DNA from: Ancylomarina longa
Lineage (GTDB): Bacteria; Bacteroidota; Bacteroidia; Bacteroidales; Marinifilaceae
Assembly (NCBI RefSeq): GCF_003996985.1
Contig: NZ_RJJX01000002.1
Coordinates: 1-64,000 of the forward strand
Direction: 5' to 3'
Length of the DNA: 64,000 bases
The notes below the pieces were generated by a model. The model was not told the origin of the DNA. It did no database searches and saw only the letters and a list, made by a program, of their open reading frames with translations. Positions 17,845-27,970 of this stretch are shown in pieces. How positions within the stretch are numbered: the first letter of the stretch is position 1; each line of letters begins with the position of its first letter. A program made the translations under genes and the position numbers.

Positions 17845-18522
17845 ATGATTAATTTTGAAGCACTTTTTAAAATATCATACGGATTATACATTGTTAGCTC
17901 AGGAGATAAAAACAAAGGTAACGGATATGTAGCCAATACGGTATTTCAAATTACATCAGAACCACCAAAATTTGCGACTTGTTGTAATAAAAATAATTTT
18001 ACATCTGAATTTATTCAAAAGCATAAAGCATTTTCAGTTTCCATTTTAGCACAAAATGCTTCTACCGAAATTTTCGGAAAATTTGGATACAAAAGCGGTA
18101 AAGATTTCGACAAAATGGTCGATACACAAATTAAATATGGCGATACAGGAGTTCCTATCATTTTAAATGAAAGCATTGCATTCTTTGAATGTAAGCTTGT
18201 GCAAACTATTGATGTAGGAACCCATTTAATGTTTATTGGAGAACTGGTTGATGCGCAAATTATTGATAATACAAAAACACCATTAACCTACTTACATTAC
18301 AGACAGATAAATAAAGCTTCAGCTCCTAAAAATGCACCTACCTATATAGATAAATCAAAGCTAGGAACTAAACTCAAATCAAAAAAATCGGGTATATATA
18401 AATGTATAGTATGCGGACATATCTATGATGAAGATATAGAAGAGGTAAAATTTGCTAATTTACCCGTAGATTGGAAATGCCCTATATGTGGAGCAGACAA
18501 AAAAGATTTCATTATTGTTTAA
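17845..18522 (+). CDS. flavin reductase-rubredoxin fusion (high-molecular-weight rubredoxin type)
   Basis: Residues 1-165 of this 225-residue protein form a flavin-reductase-like FMN-binding split barrel. The C-terminus is a rubredoxin with CxxC pairs at C187/C190 (KCIVCGHIYD) and C212/C215 (KCPICGADK). In anaerobes such as Moorella this fusion (Hrb) moves electrons from NAD(P)H to flavodiiron proteins or rubrerythrin and protects from oxygen and peroxide. The rubrerythrin gene follows after 16 bases, supporting that role. Confidence 0.9.
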   Translation: MINFEALFKISYGLYIVSSGDKNKGNGYVANTVFQITSEPPKFATCCNKNNFTSEFIQKHKAFSVSILAQNASTEIFGKFGYKSGKDFDKMVDTQIKYGDTGVPIILNESIAFFECKLVQTIDVGTHLMFIGELVDAQIIDNTKTPLTYLHYRQINKASAPKNAPTYIDKSKLGTKLKSKKSGIYKCIVCGHIYDEDIEEVKFANLPVDWKCPICGADKKDFIIV

Positions 18523-18538
18523 TAAATAAAAGATAATT

Positions 18539-19117
18539 ATGGCAAAATCGTTAAAAGGAACAAAAACAGAACAAAACCTGTTAAAGTCTTTTGCAGGTGA
18601 ATCACAAGCAAGAAACCGTTACGAATTCTTTGCAAGCATTGCGAAAAAAGAAGGTTACCAGCAAATTGCTGCTATTTTTATGGAAACTTCGAATCAAGAA
18701 AAAGAACATGCAAAACGCTTCTTTAAATTCTTAGAAGGAGGAATGACAGAAATTACAGCTAATTACCCTGCTGGAATTATTGGAACCACCAAAGACAACT
18801 TAAAAGCTGCTGCCGAAGGTGAAAATGAGGAATGGACTGAACTGTATCCTCATTTTGCAGAAGTTGCAAAAGAAGAAGGATTCCTTGAGGTTGCAGCCGC
18901 TTTTAGGATGATTGCAAAAGTAGAAGCTGAACATGAGCGTAGATATTTAAAATTATTGCAAAACATTTCAGAAGACAAAGTATTTTTGAAGGATGGAAAA
19001 GTTTGGTGGAAATGTTTGAATTGTGGATATGTGTATGAATCAGAAAAAGCATTAGAGAATTGTCCTGCTTGTTTACATCCGAAAGCTTACATGCAAGTAA
19101 GAGAAGAAAATTATTAA
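18539..19117 (+). CDS. rbr: rubrerythrin
   Basis: The 192-residue protein has an N-terminal ferritin-like diiron domain with ExxH metal motifs (EKEHAKRF near residue 56, EAEHERRY near 129) and a C-terminal rubredoxin domain ([18 protein letters not shown]). Rubrerythrin reduces hydrogen peroxide in anaerobes using electrons from rubredoxin. The Hrb-like gene just upstream is its probable electron donor. The pair forms an operon. Confidence 0.95.
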   Translation: MAKSLKGTKTEQNLLKSFAGESQARNRYEFFASIAKKEGYQQIAAIFMETSNQEKEHAKRFFKFLEGGMTEITANYPAGIIGTTKDNLKAAAEGENEEWTELYPHFAEVAKEEGFLEVAAAFRMIAKVEAEHERRYLKLLQNISEDKVFLKDGKVWWKCLNCGYVYESEKALENCPACLHPKAYMQVREENY

Positions 19118-19712
19118 AAGAACAAATTCCAAAGAAGGCTACCGCCAGATAAATGGTCTGGCGGAGCATCCTTCACCAATACCTATCTCTGTCCACAACT
19201 AGTTATTTTCATTTTTCTCTAACATTTCACTTTCGGTATTTCATCTATTATACTAATTTAATTTCCTTGGTGTCAGTTAAATCTTTAGAACGTGTTCGTC
19301 ATTTCACAACAGACCAAACACTCTCCTTATATTAATATATTTACAGCCATATAACCTTCATTTATGATTTTAATATTCCTAAAAAAACTTTTACTAAATT
19401 CACCAATAAAACACGTACAATGTAACACAACCAGAATCAAAAAAGACAATAAATATTACAGTTTTCATTAGTATTGGCTTTATTCCGAACAGAAATAAAA
19501 ATAGCCAATGATACAATTAAATTTCACACTACAATGAAAATGAAATATTCCGGACTTGTTTAAGTCAGTAGAAATAGATATTGCAAACTTACATAATAAC
19601 TTTTTTTAACGATAAATAAGTTCAAAAAGCATATTTTAGAATTCAAAAAATATTCCACTAATGATCCTATTAATGAACAATTTATTAATGAAAATGTAAA
19701 AATGAACTAAAG
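19118..19712. other. long AT-rich intergenic region
   Basis: About 600 bases without a convincing gene. It contains an 8-bp GC-rich inverted repeat, CCGCCAGA/TCTGGCGG (19142-19164), 25 bases past the rubrerythrin stop and without a T-run, and a looser ATTGGCT/AGCCAAT pair near 19472-19506. No other signal seen. Confidence 0.5.
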
Positions 19713-20150
19713 ATGAAAATTGGAATAATAATTTGTGATCGGTATAAGAATTGTGCTGGCGGAAAATGTTTTAGAGCGTCCCAAAACAGGGACGGTGCTT
19801 TTGATATTTACTCAAAAGATGAACCTTTAGAAATAGTAGGATATACAAGTTGTGGTGGATGTCCGGGCGGAAATATCGAATATACACCAGAAGAAATGAT
19901 TAAAAACGGAGTACAAGCCATTCACTTTGCAACTGGATTTGTTGTTGGATATCCTCCTTGTCCTTATGTGTCACATTTTAAAAAATTCATAGAAAATAAA
20001 TATAATATACCGGTTATAATAGGAACCCACCCAATCCCTCAAAAATATAACATTATCCATGAGAAGTTAAAAACGTGGCAGTCTGAAGAATGGCAAGAAA
20101 TCATAAAGCCTACATTAGGCAATGAGGAATTAAGAAAAAAATACGATTAA
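19713..20150 (+). CDS. CGGC domain protein
   Basis: The 145-residue small cysteine protein contains CGGCPGGN near residues 48-55 and an N-terminal ICDRYKNCAGGKCF. This is the CGGC (DUF1847-like) family, proposed to bind metal, found mainly in anaerobes. It precedes a radical SAM gene by 14 bases, so the two may act together. Function unknown. Confidence 0.8.
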   Translation: MKIGIIICDRYKNCAGGKCFRASQNRDGAFDIYSKDEPLEIVGYTSCGGCPGGNIEYTPEEMIKNGVQAIHFATGFVVGYPPCPYVSHFKKFIENKYNIPVIIGTHPIPQKYNIIHEKLKTWQSEEWQEIIKPTLGNEELRKKYD

Positions 20151-20164
20151 CTTAATAAACAAAA

Positions 20165-21112
20165 ATGTATAAATATCTATTTGGTCCTGTACCCTCAAGA
20201 CGCTTAGGAATGTCGTTAGGAGTTGATTTGGTTCCCAAAAAAATTTGTTCGTTAGATTGTGTCTATTGTGAAGTGGGGAAAACAACAAAACTCACACTCG
20301 ACAGAAAGGAATACATCAAGCTTGATAAAGTGAAAGAAGAACTAACGAACTATTTTACTAATAATCCAGAGCCTGATTATATTACTTTTTCTGGCTCCGG
20401 TGAACCCACATTAAATATTCACATAGGTGAAATTCTTCAATTCATAAAACAAATCAAGCCCAATCTTCCCATTGCTGTATTGACGAATGGAACATTATTT
20501 TTCGACAAAAATGTAAGAGATGCCATAAAAAATGCAAATGTGGTTCTTCCATCTTTGGATGCTGCAAGCAAAGAAGTTTTCAACAAAATAAATCGCCCAT
20601 CAAACGGATTAACCATAGACAAATATATTCAAGGATTAATTGATTTCAGAAAAGAGTTTAAGGGTGAAATTTGGCTTGAAATTTTCCTATTACCTGGTTA
20701 TAATGATCATGAAAATGAATTAATCGAACTTAAAAAAGCAATACTGAGAATAAATCCGAATTCAGTTCAATTGAACACACTTGACAGACCTGGAACTTTA
20801 TCAAATTTAAGAGGTGCTACAAAAAAGGAAATGCAACGAGTGGTTGATTTTTGGAACTTAGACAATCTTAAAATAATTTCGGCTGCACCTGAAAGGAAAA
20901 ATATACCAGCATACAGAAAAGATACAGAAGCAGTAATCCTGGAAACTATAGTGAGAAGACCTTGCACTCTTGACGACTTAACAAAAATATTAGGCTTACA
21001 TGTTAATGAAATCAATAAATATCTTGATGTTTTAGACGCAGAGAAGAAAATTGAATCGGTTGTGCAAGAAAGAGGTATATTTTACCAAACAAGAAAAAAA
21101 TATGAAATTTAA
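20165..21112 (+). CDS. radical SAM protein
   Basis: The 315-residue protein has the radical SAM CxxxCxxC motif at C28, C32, C35 (CSLDCVYCEVG), a following GSGEPTLN motif for SAM binding, and a C-terminal winged-helix-like segment (from about residue 255). It resembles the COG0731 Fe-S oxidoreductase group. The substrate is unknown. The operon with a CGGC protein hints at metal or redox chemistry. Confidence 0.85.
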   Translation: MYKYLFGPVPSRRLGMSLGVDLVPKKICSLDCVYCEVGKTTKLTLDRKEYIKLDKVKEELTNYFTNNPEPDYITFSGSGEPTLNIHIGEILQFIKQIKPNLPIAVLTNGTLFFDKNVRDAIKNANVVLPSLDAASKEVFNKINRPSNGLTIDKYIQGLIDFRKEFKGEIWLEIFLLPGYNDHENELIELKKAILRINPNSVQLNTLDRPGTLSNLRGATKKEMQRVVDFWNLDNLKIISAAPERKNIPAYRKDTEAVILETIVRRPCTLDDLTKILGLHVNEINKYLDVLDAEKKIESVVQERGIFYQTRKKYEI

Positions 21113-21239
21113 CTTCATATATCAAACGAAGTAGTTCCTTTGGTTTATAATTTTAGTATTACCCCTTCATCTCAAAAGAAATAATCCAAACATTTTATTT
21201 AAGCTTGCAAACTTTAAATTTAAAAAAAGTCCAACTTAC

Positions 21240-21366
21240 AAATGAAAAATGCCCGTGACATAGGGGTATCACGGGCAACAATTCTAAAGGGTTAATTAAC
21301 CTACTAACCAACCTTTCGGTTGAACCTTTAACTCATTACTACCTCTCGGTAGGAAATCGCATTAAA
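21240..21366 (-). ncRNA. candidate structured small RNA
   Basis: On the minus strand this segment has two hairpins capped by GNRA-type tetraloops, CTACC-GAGA-GGTAG (21352-21339) and CAACC-GAAA-GGTTG (21322-21309). The second is enclosed by an outer TAAAGG/CCTTTA helix (21330-21325 with 21290-21285). It ends in an 8-bp terminator stem GCCCGTGA/TCACGGGC (21276-21251) followed by ATTTTTCATTT. A promoter-like TATCTTTA (21371-21364) with TTG about 19 bases further upstream fits the start. No ORF covers it. I do not recognise the family. Confidence 0.5.
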
Positions 21367-21571
21367 GATAGAATTTTTTTTGAATTTACAACAGTTTTAA
21401 ATCAAAAAATCAAGCTTTTTAGAATAAATCTACAAAACACATAATCATTTAACTCTTTTTAACACATCTCAATATCATTATAAAACAATGAATTATAAAA
21501 GCACAATAGTGTACATATGAACCTAATAATGTAAACCTGCTAAGTAGCACATTTATTTCATAAACAAAAAA

Positions 21572-21602
21572 ATTGGTCTCTACCCAAGGGTAAAGACCAA
21601 TA
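21572..21602 (-). terminator. terminator of the porin gene
   Basis: ATTGGTCT..TACCC pairs with GGGTA..AGACCAAT as a long stem with a 2-nt loop. On the minus strand it is followed by a run of seven T. It ends the porin/lactate transcript before the candidate small RNA. Confidence 0.85.
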
Positions 21603-21668
21603 AAAACAAAGTAAGTTGTTCTTTATAGAACAAACTAACTAAACGTACAAAAATTGAAAAACGAGCTT

Positions 21669-22904
21669 TTAAAATTTATATTTAAAATGTATGCTAACTC
21701 TTACGCTACCTACTTCTTCTGCATTGCTAACTTTTCCATTCACTTGTGTTGTTCCATAAGCTGCTGCGGTATATAAGGCTTGTGTTCCTATCATTAGTTT
21801 ACCCGAATACACCTCTACTCTTGGGCCAAACTGGTAGGCATAATCAATATTTGAACCTCGGCTATACAGACCTACAAAACCATCTGTATTAGTAGCTAAA
21901 TCGTCATCAGCACCCAAATTTTTAGTATATCCGGCAAAAAAACCATAATGTACACTTCCTGTTGTAGTACGTAAATCGGACCAGATGGAAGAGGTTTTAA
22001 TATTCGTATATTCGTAATCACCATTCGCTTTCACATTTTTCACTCCATAACCACCTAGCATCACAAAATTATACATATTCTGTCCATAGATAGTCTGAAG
22101 ATTCCATACCAATTTAGAAGTCTTTAAGGTCATCCATGCATTCATTTGATAGCTGCTTAATAATTCATCCGTTTTTAAACCAACAGAATTCACTACCATA
22201 GGTTTTAGGAACTTATATCCTGCAGTAGCACCCAAACTAAAGCCTTTCGCCAAGTCGTACTTAACCTGACCTGAAAACTCCGGAATACCAGCTTGCTGTA
22301 CATATTTTACATTCGCACCATCGGGGCCTGTACTTTTAAAATCCATTTCAGATAAAGCAGAAATAAAAGCATAACCTTTGGTTCCCAATTTTCTGGTATA
22401 TCTAAATTGTGGTGCTCTTCCCAATACATTAAATGGCAAACCGCCACCCCAATGCAAAACATCAGGATAACATGAGGTTACAAACATTGGATGCCAATAT
22501 TTACCTACCAACAACTCATCTTTTTCCCAGTTTAGCTTAACAAAGGCATGACGCAAACGAAACTGACCAGCTCTCTCATTATTTGTTCCCACAAAATCGC
22601 CCTGAATTACTGCTGTTCCCTTTGCACCAAAAGCTTCAAATCCACTTAAACCAAAGCTTAAACGAGAGTGAATAGAAGTCATAAACAATTCGGATCGATC
22701 ATTAAAATCAGAACCATTTGCATCATAAGTCTTTGGAGCAGGATAGAGAATTACATCTCCTTCTCTGGCATTTACGGTCTTTCGGGAATCAAAAATTGCT
22801 TCTGCAGATACAAAACCACTTAATTTTACTTTAATCTCCTCTATTTTTTGCGCCTGACTAATAAATGGAATCAAACCAAGCATTATAACAACTAATTTCT
22901 TCAT
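21669..22904 (-). CDS. outer-membrane porin-like protein
   Basis: The 411-residue protein has a signal peptide (residues 1-18, ending SQAQ) and alternating amphipathic strands ending in an aromatic-rich C-terminus (VSIHFKYKF), typical of a beta-barrel. It resembles DcaP-like/phosphate-selective porin families without a specific match. As last gene after the lactate dehydrogenase and permease it may admit lactate or another organic acid through the outer membrane. That role is inferred from position. Confidence 0.75.
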   Translation of the reverse strand: MKKLVVIMLGLIPFISQAQKIEEIKVKLSGFVSAEAIFDSRKTVNAREGDVILYPAPKTYDANGSDFNDRSELFMTSIHSRLSFGLSGFEAFGAKGTAVIQGDFVGTNNERAGQFRLRHAFVKLNWEKDELLVGKYWHPMFVTSCYPDVLHWGGGLPFNVLGRAPQFRYTRKLGTKGYAFISALSEMDFKSTGPDGANVKYVQQAGIPEFSGQVKYDLAKGFSLGATAGYKFLKPMVVNSVGLKTDELLSSYQMNAWMTLKTSKLVWNLQTIYGQNMYNFVMLGGYGVKNVKANGDYEYTNIKTSSIWSDLRTTTGSVHYGFFAGYTKNLGADDDLATNTDGFVGLYSRGSNIDYAYQFGPRVEVYSGKLMIGTQALYTAAAYGTTQVNGKVSNAEEVGSVRVSIHFKYKF

Positions 22905-23038
22905 TTTAATTTATTGGGGTTAGAATAAAACAGAACTTTTTTATTTCCGGCGAGAGCATAGTCTTTTTATTGATCCTCGCTAAAAAGTGAATCTGTATGC
23001 ATCATTAATAAATGTATTTTTAATCTTCGCAAATCTGT

Positions 23039-25930
23039 TTAAATAGCAACAGTTTCACGTTTTCCTTTTTTCTTTTGAAACAACTGTTTTTCTGCTTTTG
23101 GCACAGTCACACGATCAACCAAATAAATAATTGACATATATGGAACGCCTCCATTATTACTCAAGCCTATTTCGCAAGTTCTACTGTTCGAGTAACCAGC
23201 TACCACTTTTGATTTATCTAATACAGGACGCAATTTACGTAGCGCATATTTATTCACCTCGGGATAATTAAATCCCCTGTCTCCGGCAAATCCACAACAG
23301 CCAACCTCATCCGGCAAAACCACATGTTTTGCACATGCTTCGGCAACAGCTTTTAATTTAGGAGTTAATCCCATTTTTGTTGTAGTACAAGTTGAATGAA
23401 CAGCAACAACCTCATCAACCCTTCGAAATTCAAGCTTATCCATCAAAAATTCATGAATAAATTCAACTGGCTCATATAATTTAAGTGTTTCGTCCATCAC
23501 ACGACGCATACGATACAAACATGGAGAGGTATCACACAATACAGGATACTCTCCACCATTAGATGCTTTATAAAGAGCATCTTCCAATTCCGAGGATTTT
23601 TGATCTGCTTGCTTAATAAATCCTTTACTTTCCCATGGAGTACCACAACACAACGAATTCATTTTCTCGGGAAAAATGACCTCATAACCAGCTTTCTCCA
23701 ATAACTCCTGCGTAACTTTATGCAATGGCTCCTTGTAGGGATCTCCTTTTGCAGGCCCCATAGTCTGTGCAATACACGAAGGGAAATAAACTACTTTTAA
23801 TGGATTTTCCTGATTAATATGTTTGGGTTTTGGCGCACTGGCTCCATTAGGCATTGCAGGTGTCCAAAGGGGTATTTTATTACCACTTATAGTTCGAAAT
23901 CCTCCGGCAACAGCACCCAACAATGTTGATCCCATTACGGTGTGAACTCCATTAACAAATTTTAATCCCCCACGAATTACAGGAGCTAGTTTATGAAAAT
24001 TATCTGCAACCCATTGACTTTGTTTTTGTGGTCGAGCTTTAGCAACATTCAACGATCGCAAATATTTGATATATTTTCCAGTATCAATACCTACAGGACA
24101 AGATGTTGCACACAAACCATCGCCGGCACAAGTTTGTTCTCCCAAATACTCGAAGCCCTTCTTCAGCTCATTCAAACGTTTTGCATTTTCACCTGTATTC
24201 TCCAAACGTTTTATTTCACGTTGCACAACAGTACGCTGACGAGCAGAAAGAGAAAAACCAGCCGTTAAACAATTCACTTCACAAAATCCACATTCAATAC
24301 AGGTATCCACCAAATCATGAACCGGGGCAAGTGTTTTAAAAGATTTAATGTAGCATTCCGGATCATCATTAATGATAACTCCCGGATTCAATAAATTTTT
24401 GGGATCGAACAATTGCTTTACATCCTTCATTAACTGATAAGCCTCTTCGCCCCACTCATGCTTCACAAAAGGAGCCATATTTCGTCCGGTTCCATGCTCT
24501 GCTTTTAAAGATCCATCGTACTTATCAACCACCAGAGAATCCACCTCGTGCATAAAGTTTTTATACTGCTCTATCTCTTCAGGCTCATTAAAATTCTGAT
24601 TAAAAATGAAATGAAAATTACCTTCCAATGCATGACCATATATTACGCCATCCTTGTATCCATATTTAGCTATAAGCTCTTGTAAATCAGCTGTAGCTTC
24701 AGGCAAATCTTCAATATGGAAAGCCACATCCTCAATAATGCATGTAGTTCCTTTTTCCCGCAAACCTCCAACAGCAGGAAACACGCCTTTTCGAATATCC
24801 CATAATTTTGAATATTCCTCCACCTTATCGGTAAATTCAATTGGACGAACCGTTTTGTATGCCTTTAACAGAGATTTAATTTCTTTGATATTATTATCCA
24901 ATCCTTTTTTACTATTGGCTAATGTCTCCACTAAAACAGCAGTAACACCATCCGAAAAATCCTTAATAAAGAAAGGAATCCCATCGGCATTTTCCACAGA
25001 ACGTAATGCTACCCGATCGAGCATTTCTGCTCCATGAACCGGACCAGGCTTCATGCTCACAACCGATTTACACGCAGTAACAATATCATGAAAATAAATC
25101 ATAGCACTGGCTTTAAATTTAGGATTTACCACAGTCTTCATGGTAAGCTCCGACATAAAAGCCAAAGTTCCTTCCGATCCTACCATCAAATTCACGATAA
25201 TCTGAAAAGGATCTTCATAATCAATAAAAGGATTAATGCTAAGCCCGGTGGTATTCTTAATGCTATACTTATATTGAATACGGTCTGCCAATTTCTTATT
25301 AGCCCGAACCGTATCGCGTATTTCTTCAATCTTCCGGATAAAATCGCTATGTAACTTCAAAAAATCCTTTTTACTCTGCTCATCACTGGTATCTAAAATA
25401 GTACCATCAACAAAAATTAAACGAGCTGACTGAATGGTTTTATAAGAATTTTCATGAGTACCACAATTCATGCCAGAAGCATTATTCATCACAATTCCTC
25501 CGATCATAGCAGAATTAATTGATGCAGGATCCGGACCTAATTTTCTTCCGTAAGGAGCTAATATTTCATTAATACGAGCACCTACCAAACCCGATTGCAT
25601 ACGAATTTCTTCTCCCTTCTTTAAAACATCAAAATCTTCCCAATGTTTTCCTGCCACAATTAATATAGAATCTGTAATTGCCTGACCTGCGAGACTAGTA
25701 CCAGCAGCCCGAAAAGTAACCGGTAAGTTGTACTTATTCGCTAATAATATTGCTTTTTGAACTTCTTTTTCATTCTTTGCACGAATAATAATCTGAGGAA
25801 TTAAGCGATAAAAACCAGCATCGGTACCATAAGCTAAATTTCTGATTTCATCAGTATATAAACGAGAAGTTTCGATAGTAATCTTTATCTCATCGTAAAA
25901 CTTCTTATAATTCTCTTTCAACATAAACAT
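23039..25930 (-). CDS. FAD-linked D-lactate dehydrogenase with Fe-S and CCG domains
   Basis: Domains in this 963-residue fusion are FAD_binding_4 (about residues 40-270), FAD-oxidase C (about 280-520), two ferredoxin-type clusters (CIECGFCEVNC near 540, CAGDGLCATSC near 602) and a C-terminal pair of cysteine-rich CCG domains (CCGTPWESKGF, CCGFAGDRGFN). This is the YdiJ/Dld-II type architecture oxidising D-2-hydroxy acids with electrons going to quinone or another Fe-S partner. D-lactate is the likely substrate given LctP and Lut genes upstream; D-2-hydroxyglutarate is the alternative. Confidence 0.85.
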   Translation of the reverse strand: MFMLKENYKKFYDEIKITIETSRLYTDEIRNLAYGTDAGFYRLIPQIIIRAKNEKEVQKAILLANKYNLPVTFRAAGTSLAGQAITDSILIVAGKHWEDFDVLKKGEEIRMQSGLVGARINEILAPYGRKLGPDPASINSAMIGGIVMNNASGMNCGTHENSYKTIQSARLIFVDGTILDTSDEQSKKDFLKLHSDFIRKIEEIRDTVRANKKLADRIQYKYSIKNTTGLSINPFIDYEDPFQIIVNLMVGSEGTLAFMSELTMKTVVNPKFKASAMIYFHDIVTACKSVVSMKPGPVHGAEMLDRVALRSVENADGIPFFIKDFSDGVTAVLVETLANSKKGLDNNIKEIKSLLKAYKTVRPIEFTDKVEEYSKLWDIRKGVFPAVGGLREKGTTCIIEDVAFHIEDLPEATADLQELIAKYGYKDGVIYGHALEGNFHFIFNQNFNEPEEIEQYKNFMHEVDSLVVDKYDGSLKAEHGTGRNMAPFVKHEWGEEAYQLMKDVKQLFDPKNLLNPGVIINDDPECYIKSFKTLAPVHDLVDTCIECGFCEVNCLTAGFSLSARQRTVVQREIKRLENTGENAKRLNELKKGFEYLGEQTCAGDGLCATSCPVGIDTGKYIKYLRSLNVAKARPQKQSQWVADNFHKLAPVIRGGLKFVNGVHTVMGSTLLGAVAGGFRTISGNKIPLWTPAMPNGASAPKPKHINQENPLKVVYFPSCIAQTMGPAKGDPYKEPLHKVTQELLEKAGYEVIFPEKMNSLCCGTPWESKGFIKQADQKSSELEDALYKASNGGEYPVLCDTSPCLYRMRRVMDETLKLYEPVEFIHEFLMDKLEFRRVDEVVAVHSTCTTTKMGLTPKLKAVAEACAKHVVLPDEVGCCGFAGDRGFNYPEVNKYALRKLRPVLDKSKVVAGYSNSRTCEIGLSNNGGVPYMSIIYLVDRVTVPKAEKQLFQKKKGKRETVAI

Positions 25931-26087
25931 ATCTTTACCTTTTAAATATCATTACAAGTTCAAATATTTCAGAAAAAACAATAACCACCCCTTAATTGGT
26001 AACTTGTATGACAAATGTACATTTTTTATAGTTTCAAGAAGACCCAAATATTCATATTAATGAAAATTCAGACTTCCTTAAATTTTT

Positions 26088-27746
26088 TTATAGAGGCAAT
26101 GGATTAAATCCTGTGGAAATCAGCACCATTAAAATAATTACAACTAGTAAGTAATAAACAAATGCAGGTATTGAATTTCGTCTGATAATAGTACCCTCTG
26201 CACCAATACAACCAACCGTTGCGCAAACAGCAACTACATTATTCACACAAATCATATTTCCGAGAGCAGCACCGATAGTCTGTGCTGAAACAATTAACAC
26301 CTGTGGTATTCCAAGAATAGTAGATGTTTCGAATTGCAGAGAAGCAAATAATAAGTTGGAAACAGTAGCCGATCCCGACATAAATGATCCCAACACACCC
26401 ACAATTGGAGATATTAAGGGATAAGCATTCCCCGAAAGATCCGCAACCGATTTTGCCATGGTAGTCAACATACTATCTAATCCGGCTCCATTGGTTCCTG
26501 ATTTTAACATCAACTGCACCATGGCCACACCTGCAAACAGTGCAATTGCAGCACCATCGATCTGCTTAAAAGTAGTTTTCCATGATGCTATTACCTGTTT
26601 CCCACTCATCTTATGCATTAAGTTGGTAATTAAAGCAACCAAAATAAATGGAATGGTTCCTGGTAGATAAGCCCATTTCAACACGTACGTTAATCCATCA
26701 ATTCCCAAAACATCTGAAATGGTAAGTGTTTGTGCAGCCAACCATCCTTTTAATCCCAAAGAAGGAATACGAGTTACAACCAAGATAATAGCAATTAGTA
26801 CATATGGCATCCAGGCTTTCACCAATCCCATTTTTGCCTCTCCGGTATCTCCACCATTGTCGTTGGATTTCCAATTGTCTGCCCATTCCGATTTTGGAGG
26901 GAAATCCCATGTTGTTTTAGGCATAAGGAAACCCTTTTTAGCAGCAAATATTACAATACCAAGACCAATAAATGCTCCTAATAAAGAAGGAAGATCTGGT
27001 CCTAAAATAGAGGCAATAAGTACGTAAGGTATAGAGAATGCCAAACCTGCAAAAATGGCGAAAGGAGCAGCTGCTAAAGCAGGTTTAAAGGATTTTTCTT
27101 TCCCAAAAAAACGAGTCATTATAATGATTCCCAATAATGGTATAAAAATTCCGATCAGAGCATTGGGAATAGCAATCCATTTGGTAAGAGCCATTTTAAA
27201 AACTTCAGGGTTTGCACCAATATGATTCAGATTTTGCTCCAGGGTAACCATTGCTCCCCCACTAATGGGAGTTCCTACAGCACCAAATGGAACCGGAACA
27301 GAGTTATAAATTAAAGCTACCATTGCCGCAGCCAAAGGAGGAAAACCCAATCCCACTAATAAGGGACCAGCCAAAGCAGCAGGAGTACCAAATCCAGCGG
27401 CACCTTCGATAAAAGCACCAAACATAAATCCAATGATAATTGCCTGAATTCGCCGATCATTGGTGATTCCATTAAATCCATTATTAATGGTTGTCATTGC
27501 TCCCGACAACTTCATAGTATTCAGAATAAGGATAGCTCCAAAAATAATAATCAATATATCCAATGCTTTCATAAATCCGAAAACTGAATATCCTAAAATA
27601 TGCTGGAAGTCTATCTTCCATACCCCAGCAGCAATAACAACAGCCAATAGAAGGGACAAGGGCAAAGCCTTTTTTGCCCCCCAATTAAAGCCAACCATTA
27701 AAACAATGGTTAATAAAATAGGTGAAAAAGCTAATAATGCATTCAT
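26088..27746 (-). CDS. lctP: L-lactate permease family transporter
   Basis: The 552-residue inner-membrane protein has about 12-14 hydrophobic helices and the LctP/LldP hallmark stretches, for example [23 protein letters not shown] (shown in part: [13 protein letters not shown]) near residue 112 and [16 protein letters not shown] near 450. It imports lactate, and often glycolate, with protons. It sits between the Lut genes and the D-lactate dehydrogenase gene in one direction. Confidence 0.92.
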   Translation of the reverse strand: MNALLAFSPILLTIVLMVGFNWGAKKALPLSLLLAVVIAAGVWKIDFQHILGYSVFGFMKALDILIIIFGAILILNTMKLSGAMTTINNGFNGITNDRRIQAIIIGFMFGAFIEGAAGFGTPAALAGPLLVGLGFPPLAAAMVALIYNSVPVPFGAVGTPISGGAMVTLEQNLNHIGANPEVFKMALTKWIAIPNALIGIFIPLLGIIIMTRFFGKEKSFKPALAAAPFAIFAGLAFSIPYVLIASILGPDLPSLLGAFIGLGIVIFAAKKGFLMPKTTWDFPPKSEWADNWKSNDNGGDTGEAKMGLVKAWMPYVLIAIILVVTRIPSLGLKGWLAAQTLTISDVLGIDGLTYVLKWAYLPGTIPFILVALITNLMHKMSGKQVIASWKTTFKQIDGAAIALFAGVAMVQLMLKSGTNGAGLDSMLTTMAKSVADLSGNAYPLISPIVGVLGSFMSGSATVSNLLFASLQFETSTILGIPQVLIVSAQTIGAALGNMICVNNVVAVCATVGCIGAEGTIIRRNSIPAFVYYLLVVIILMVLISTGFNPLPL

Positions 27747-27763
27747 AAAAAAATAGTTTAGGT

Positions 27764-27955
27764 TTAGTTACTAAATGTGTTATTGTTTTTAGTAAATGGG
27801 TTAGATCTACTATCGTTTTTAAATTTGAATGGAGCTAACTCCTCAATATTTCCACTTGTTGCATTTGCATGCATCAATACATCCAATGCAAGCAATTTCA
27901 ATCTCAGATTTTCCAGTCTTTTATTCGCATAAATATTGTGCTTGCTTTGTTGCAT
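27764..27955 (-). CDS. small protein in the lactate operon
   Basis: This 63-residue ORF fits exactly between the LutB fusion gene (16-base gap upstream) and lctP (17-base gap downstream). It is hydrophilic with one amphipathic helix ([18 protein letters not shown]). No family recognised. The position suggests a real small gene, but nothing in the sequence proves translation. Confidence 0.45.
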   Translation of the reverse strand: MQQSKHNIYANKRLENLRLKLLALDVLMHANATSGNIEELAPFKFKNDSRSNPFTKNNNTFSN

Positions 27956-27970
27956 TACAGTGAATTTTAG

